Assembly: GCF_024752025.1 (NCBI RefSeq)
Contig: NZ_JANTPU010000002.1
Span: 248,001-312,000, forward strand
DNA: 64,000 nucleotides
Direction of reading: 5' to 3'
DNA from: Pseudidiomarina sp. CB1
GTDB lineage: Bacteria > Pseudomonadota > Gammaproteobacteria > Enterobacterales > Alteromonadaceae
Shown here: positions 62,012 to 64,000 of the stretch, piece by piece
How the letters are laid out: the number at the start of each line of letters is the position of its first letter
How positions within the stretch are numbered: position 1 is the stretch's first letter
Translations under genes and position numbers: made by a program
The notes under the pieces: generated by a model
Seen by the model: the letters and a program-made list of their open reading frames with translations, nothing else
Told to the model about the DNA's origin: nothing
The model's database searches: none

Positions 62012-63694
62012 TTAAATACTAATCCGTTTATAGTGACGATATTCAGGCGCCCAGAAGTGTCCTTCGATGCGCTCCATGAGTATCTCGTCGCTGATTTCGA
62101 GCGCATGCCCTTGAGCCTGCGCCACTTTCGCAACGGCAAACGCGATGCGCTTACTTAGCTCGGCAATCTCGGTCAGTGGCGGCAGTAACGTATCGCCTTC
62201 ACCATTTGCTCGCGGCGAGGCATCGGCGAGCGTATTGCTGGCTGCCATAAGCATTTCATCACTAATAATCCGCGCTTTTACGGCAAGTACTCCAAGTCCA
62301 ATACCTGGGAAAATATAGCTATTGTTGCACTGTGCGATCGGGAACGCGCTACCATTGAATTTTATTGCATCATAGGGGCTGCCCGTTGCAACGATAGCGT
62401 CACCGTTGGTCCACTCGATGACATGCGCCGGATGCGCTTCAATTTGTCGTGATGGGTTGGATAGCGGAAAGATAATCGGTTGCTTGGTGTATTGGTGCAT
62501 GGCACGAATGACTTGCTCAGTAAAGAGTCCTGGTTGGCCTGACACGCCAATAAGAATCGTCGGCTTAGCACAATGCATAACATCGAGTAGCGATGGATAA
62601 TCGCCACTATGTTGCCAGTCTTCGAGCTGATGACGTGGCTGCGCGAGAGCTTGCTGGAAGTCGCGTAAGCCGTCCATACCATCGGTAAGGAGACCAAAGC
62701 GGTCTACCATGTAAATGCGAGCGCGCGCCTCTTGGTCGCTAAGTCCTTCCGCAACCATTTGGGCGATGACTTGCTCGGCGATACCGCAACCCGCAGAACC
62801 TGCGCCAACAAAAGCTACGCGTTGATCTTTTAAGGCAACTCCTTTGACTTTGCAGGCCGAAAGTAAAGTTCCTACGGTGACGGCAGCAGTGCCTTGAATG
62901 TCATCGTTGAAACAGCAAAAATCATCACGATAGCGTTGCAAAATTGGCATTGCATTCGGTTGCGCAAAGTCCTCGAACTGAATCATGGCTTCCGGCCAAC
63001 GACGCCGCACCGCATGCATAAATTTCTCGATGAATTCATCGTAGCTGGCTTGGTCAATGCGTTTGTGGCGCGCGCCCATGTACATTGGATCGTTGAGAAG
63101 TTTTTCGTTATTGGTACCGACATCAAGACATACAGGCAGCGTATAAGCTGGGCTGATGCCGCCACACGCCGTGTACAGACTCAATTTACCAATTGGAATC
63201 CCCATCCCGCCAATGCCTTGGTCACCAAGACCAAGAATGCGTTCACCATCGGTGACAACAATAACTTTTACCTTACGCTTCGTGGCATTACGCAAGATAT
63301 CATCGAGTTGATCGCGTTCTTCATATGAAATAAATAGGCCGCGTGAGCTGCGATAGATATCCGAAAACTGTTCACAGGCATCACCCACAGTTGGCGTATA
63401 AATGATCGGCATCATCTCTTCCAGATTATCTTGTAGTAATCTGTAAAACAGCGTTTCATTGTTATCTTGGATCGCGCGCAAGTAAATGTGTTTGTTTAGT
63501 GCAGTGTCAAAGCTTGAGTATTGCATGTAGCAACGCTGCACCTGCTCCTCGATAGTCTCGTAGCGTGGCGGCAACAAACCGGTGAGATTGAACATAGCTC
63601 GCTCTTCGCGGGTAAAAGCACTACCTTTATTGAGCAAGGGGGTTTCAAGCAGGTTTGGCCCAGCATAGGGAATGTACAGCGGATTCTTCGACAT
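62012..63694 (-). CDS. maeA: NAD-dependent malic enzyme
   Basis: Decarboxylates malate to pyruvate with NAD. 560 residues, near E. coli SfcA/MaeA (565). The signature [12 protein letters not shown], the NAD fold [16 protein letters not shown], the active-site tyrosine region [13 protein letters not shown] and the lysine-bearing [15 protein letters not shown] are present. The frame is open to 63715, but the ATG at 63694 has AGGAGA 8 bases upstream and gives the family start [12 protein letters not shown]. Confidence 0.96.
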   Translation of the reverse strand: MSKNPLYIPYAGPNLLETPLLNKGSAFTREERAMFNLTGLLPPRYETIEEQVQRCYMQYSSFDTALNKHIYLRAIQDNNETLFYRLLQDNLEEMMPIIYTPTVGDACEQFSDIYRSSRGLFISYEERDQLDDILRNATKRKVKVIVVTDGERILGLGDQGIGGMGIPIGKLSLYTACGGISPAYTLPVCLDVGTNNEKLLNDPMYMGARHKRIDQASYDEFIEKFMHAVRRRWPEAMIQFEDFAQPNAMPILQRYRDDFCCFNDDIQGTAAVTVGTLLSACKVKGVALKDQRVAFVGAGSAGCGIAEQVIAQMVAEGLSDQEARARIYMVDRFGLLTDGMDGLRDFQQALAQPRHQLEDWQHSGDYPSLLDVMHCAKPTILIGVSGQPGLFTEQVIRAMHQYTKQPIIFPLSNPSRQIEAHPAHVIEWTNGDAIVATGSPYDAIKFNGSAFPIAQCNNSYIFPGIGLGVLAVKARIISDEMLMAASNTLADASPRANGEGDTLLPPLTEIAELSKRIAFAVAKVAQAQGHALEISDEILMERIEGHFWAPEYRHYKRISI

Positions 63695-63782
63695 AGAAGC
63701 ATTCTCCTGGCGCATACGATTGGTGGCAAGTTTACTCGTAAAAATACAGCCCGTGATTATGGCAGAAATAAGAGAGGATCAC

Positions 63783-64000
63783 ATGGAAAATCCGACGTTT
63801 GAGGTAAATCTTGAGTTACTCGACAATTATAAATTTGCGATCGATTTTGGTGAGTTCGGTGAAATCATTACTGACGAACCCGAGCCGCTCGGCGCAGGTG
63901 AAGGCCCAAACCCCAGTCGGTTACTGGCTGCTGCAACAGCGAATTGCTTGGCGGCGAGCTTAATGTTTGCTATCCGCAAGTACAAAGGTGATCCGGGCAA
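63783..64000 (+). CDS. OsmC family protein, 5' part only
   Basis: Open frame from the ATG at 63783, after a GAGAGGA site, running off the window end (72 codons visible). It reads like the start of an OsmC/Ohr-fold thiol peroxidase: a beta-rich N-terminus, then EGPNPSRLLAAATANCLAAS with C55 at the expected first catalytic-cysteine place. The second cysteine and the remainder are outside the window, so subfamily cannot be decided. Confidence 0.82.
   Translation, partial: MENPTFEVNLELLDNYKFAIDFGEFGEIITDEPEPLGAGEGPNPSRLLAAATANCLAASLMFAIRKYKGDPG

Overview
The window is a contiguous stretch of chromosome from a gammaproteobacterium. The gene neighbourhoods gppA/rhlB/trxA/rho, ubiE-ubiJ-ubiB-tatABC-tatD-hemB, trmH-recG, ubiD-fre and recC-recB-recD, together with the wording of the proteins, suggest a marine Alteromonadales bacterium, most like Idiomarinaceae (Idiomarina/Pseudidiomarina). 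That placement is inferred from gene order and protein similarity remembered from training, not from a search. I see no tRNA, rRNA, insertion sequence, prophage or CRISPR array. Nearly all of the window is coding.

Layout. (1) 41-7463: five genes that all make, move or break acyl/amide bonds: a GNAT-nitrilase fusion, an AMP-forming acyl-CoA ligase, a histone-deacetylase-like hydrolase, an acetyl-CoA hydrolase/transferase fused to a GNAT domain, and an exported M20 amidohydrolase. (2) 7520-10962: RluA-type pseudouridine synthase divergent from trmH-recG. (3) 11002-19451: a long run of same-strand genes for ubiquinone synthesis (ubiE, ubiJ, ubiB), Tat export (tatABC), an exported unknown, tatD, a membrane diguanylate cyclase and hemB. 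(4) 19453-24992: gppA-rhlB divergent from trxA-rho, then a convergent membrane-anchored endonuclease/exonuclease/phosphatase protein. The rho/EEP gap carries two copies of a structured palindromic element. (5) 25112-32399: ubiD-fre, then a TPP riboswitch heading a four-gene thiamine-scavenging operon (TonB receptor, PnuT-like transporter, small-molecule kinase, MFS transporter). (6) 32454-34906: DUF3185 membrane peptide, Dps, trhO and a lipoprotein phosphatase-like protein, all on the minus strand. (7) 35019-44447: recC-recB-recD-arfB, translationally coupled by three ATGA overlaps. (8) 44537-52897: Ntn-hydrolase acylase lipoprotein, MaoC hydratase, WYL regulator, sulfide:quinone reductase, and a pair of PepSY proteins, one fused to an NqrF-like NADH reductase. 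(9) 52975-64000: TonB receptor with a repeat-bearing upstream region, GT2-GtrA glycosyltransferase, DUF3667 protein, a small exported charged protein, a WYL-less HTH regulator, ogt, an unusual Nramp-family protein, an outer-membrane beta-barrel candidate, malic enzyme, and the start of an OsmC-family gene cut by the window end.

The points most worth a second look are: the pair of Y-shaped palindromic elements after rho, whose outer stems differ in sequence but stay paired; the TonB receptor/PepSY/PepSY-NqrF cassette; the Nramp protein lacking both canonical metal-binding motifs; the acetylation-themed cluster with a CoA-transferase-GNAT fusion touching a deacetylase; and the WYL-family regulator without a WYL domain.
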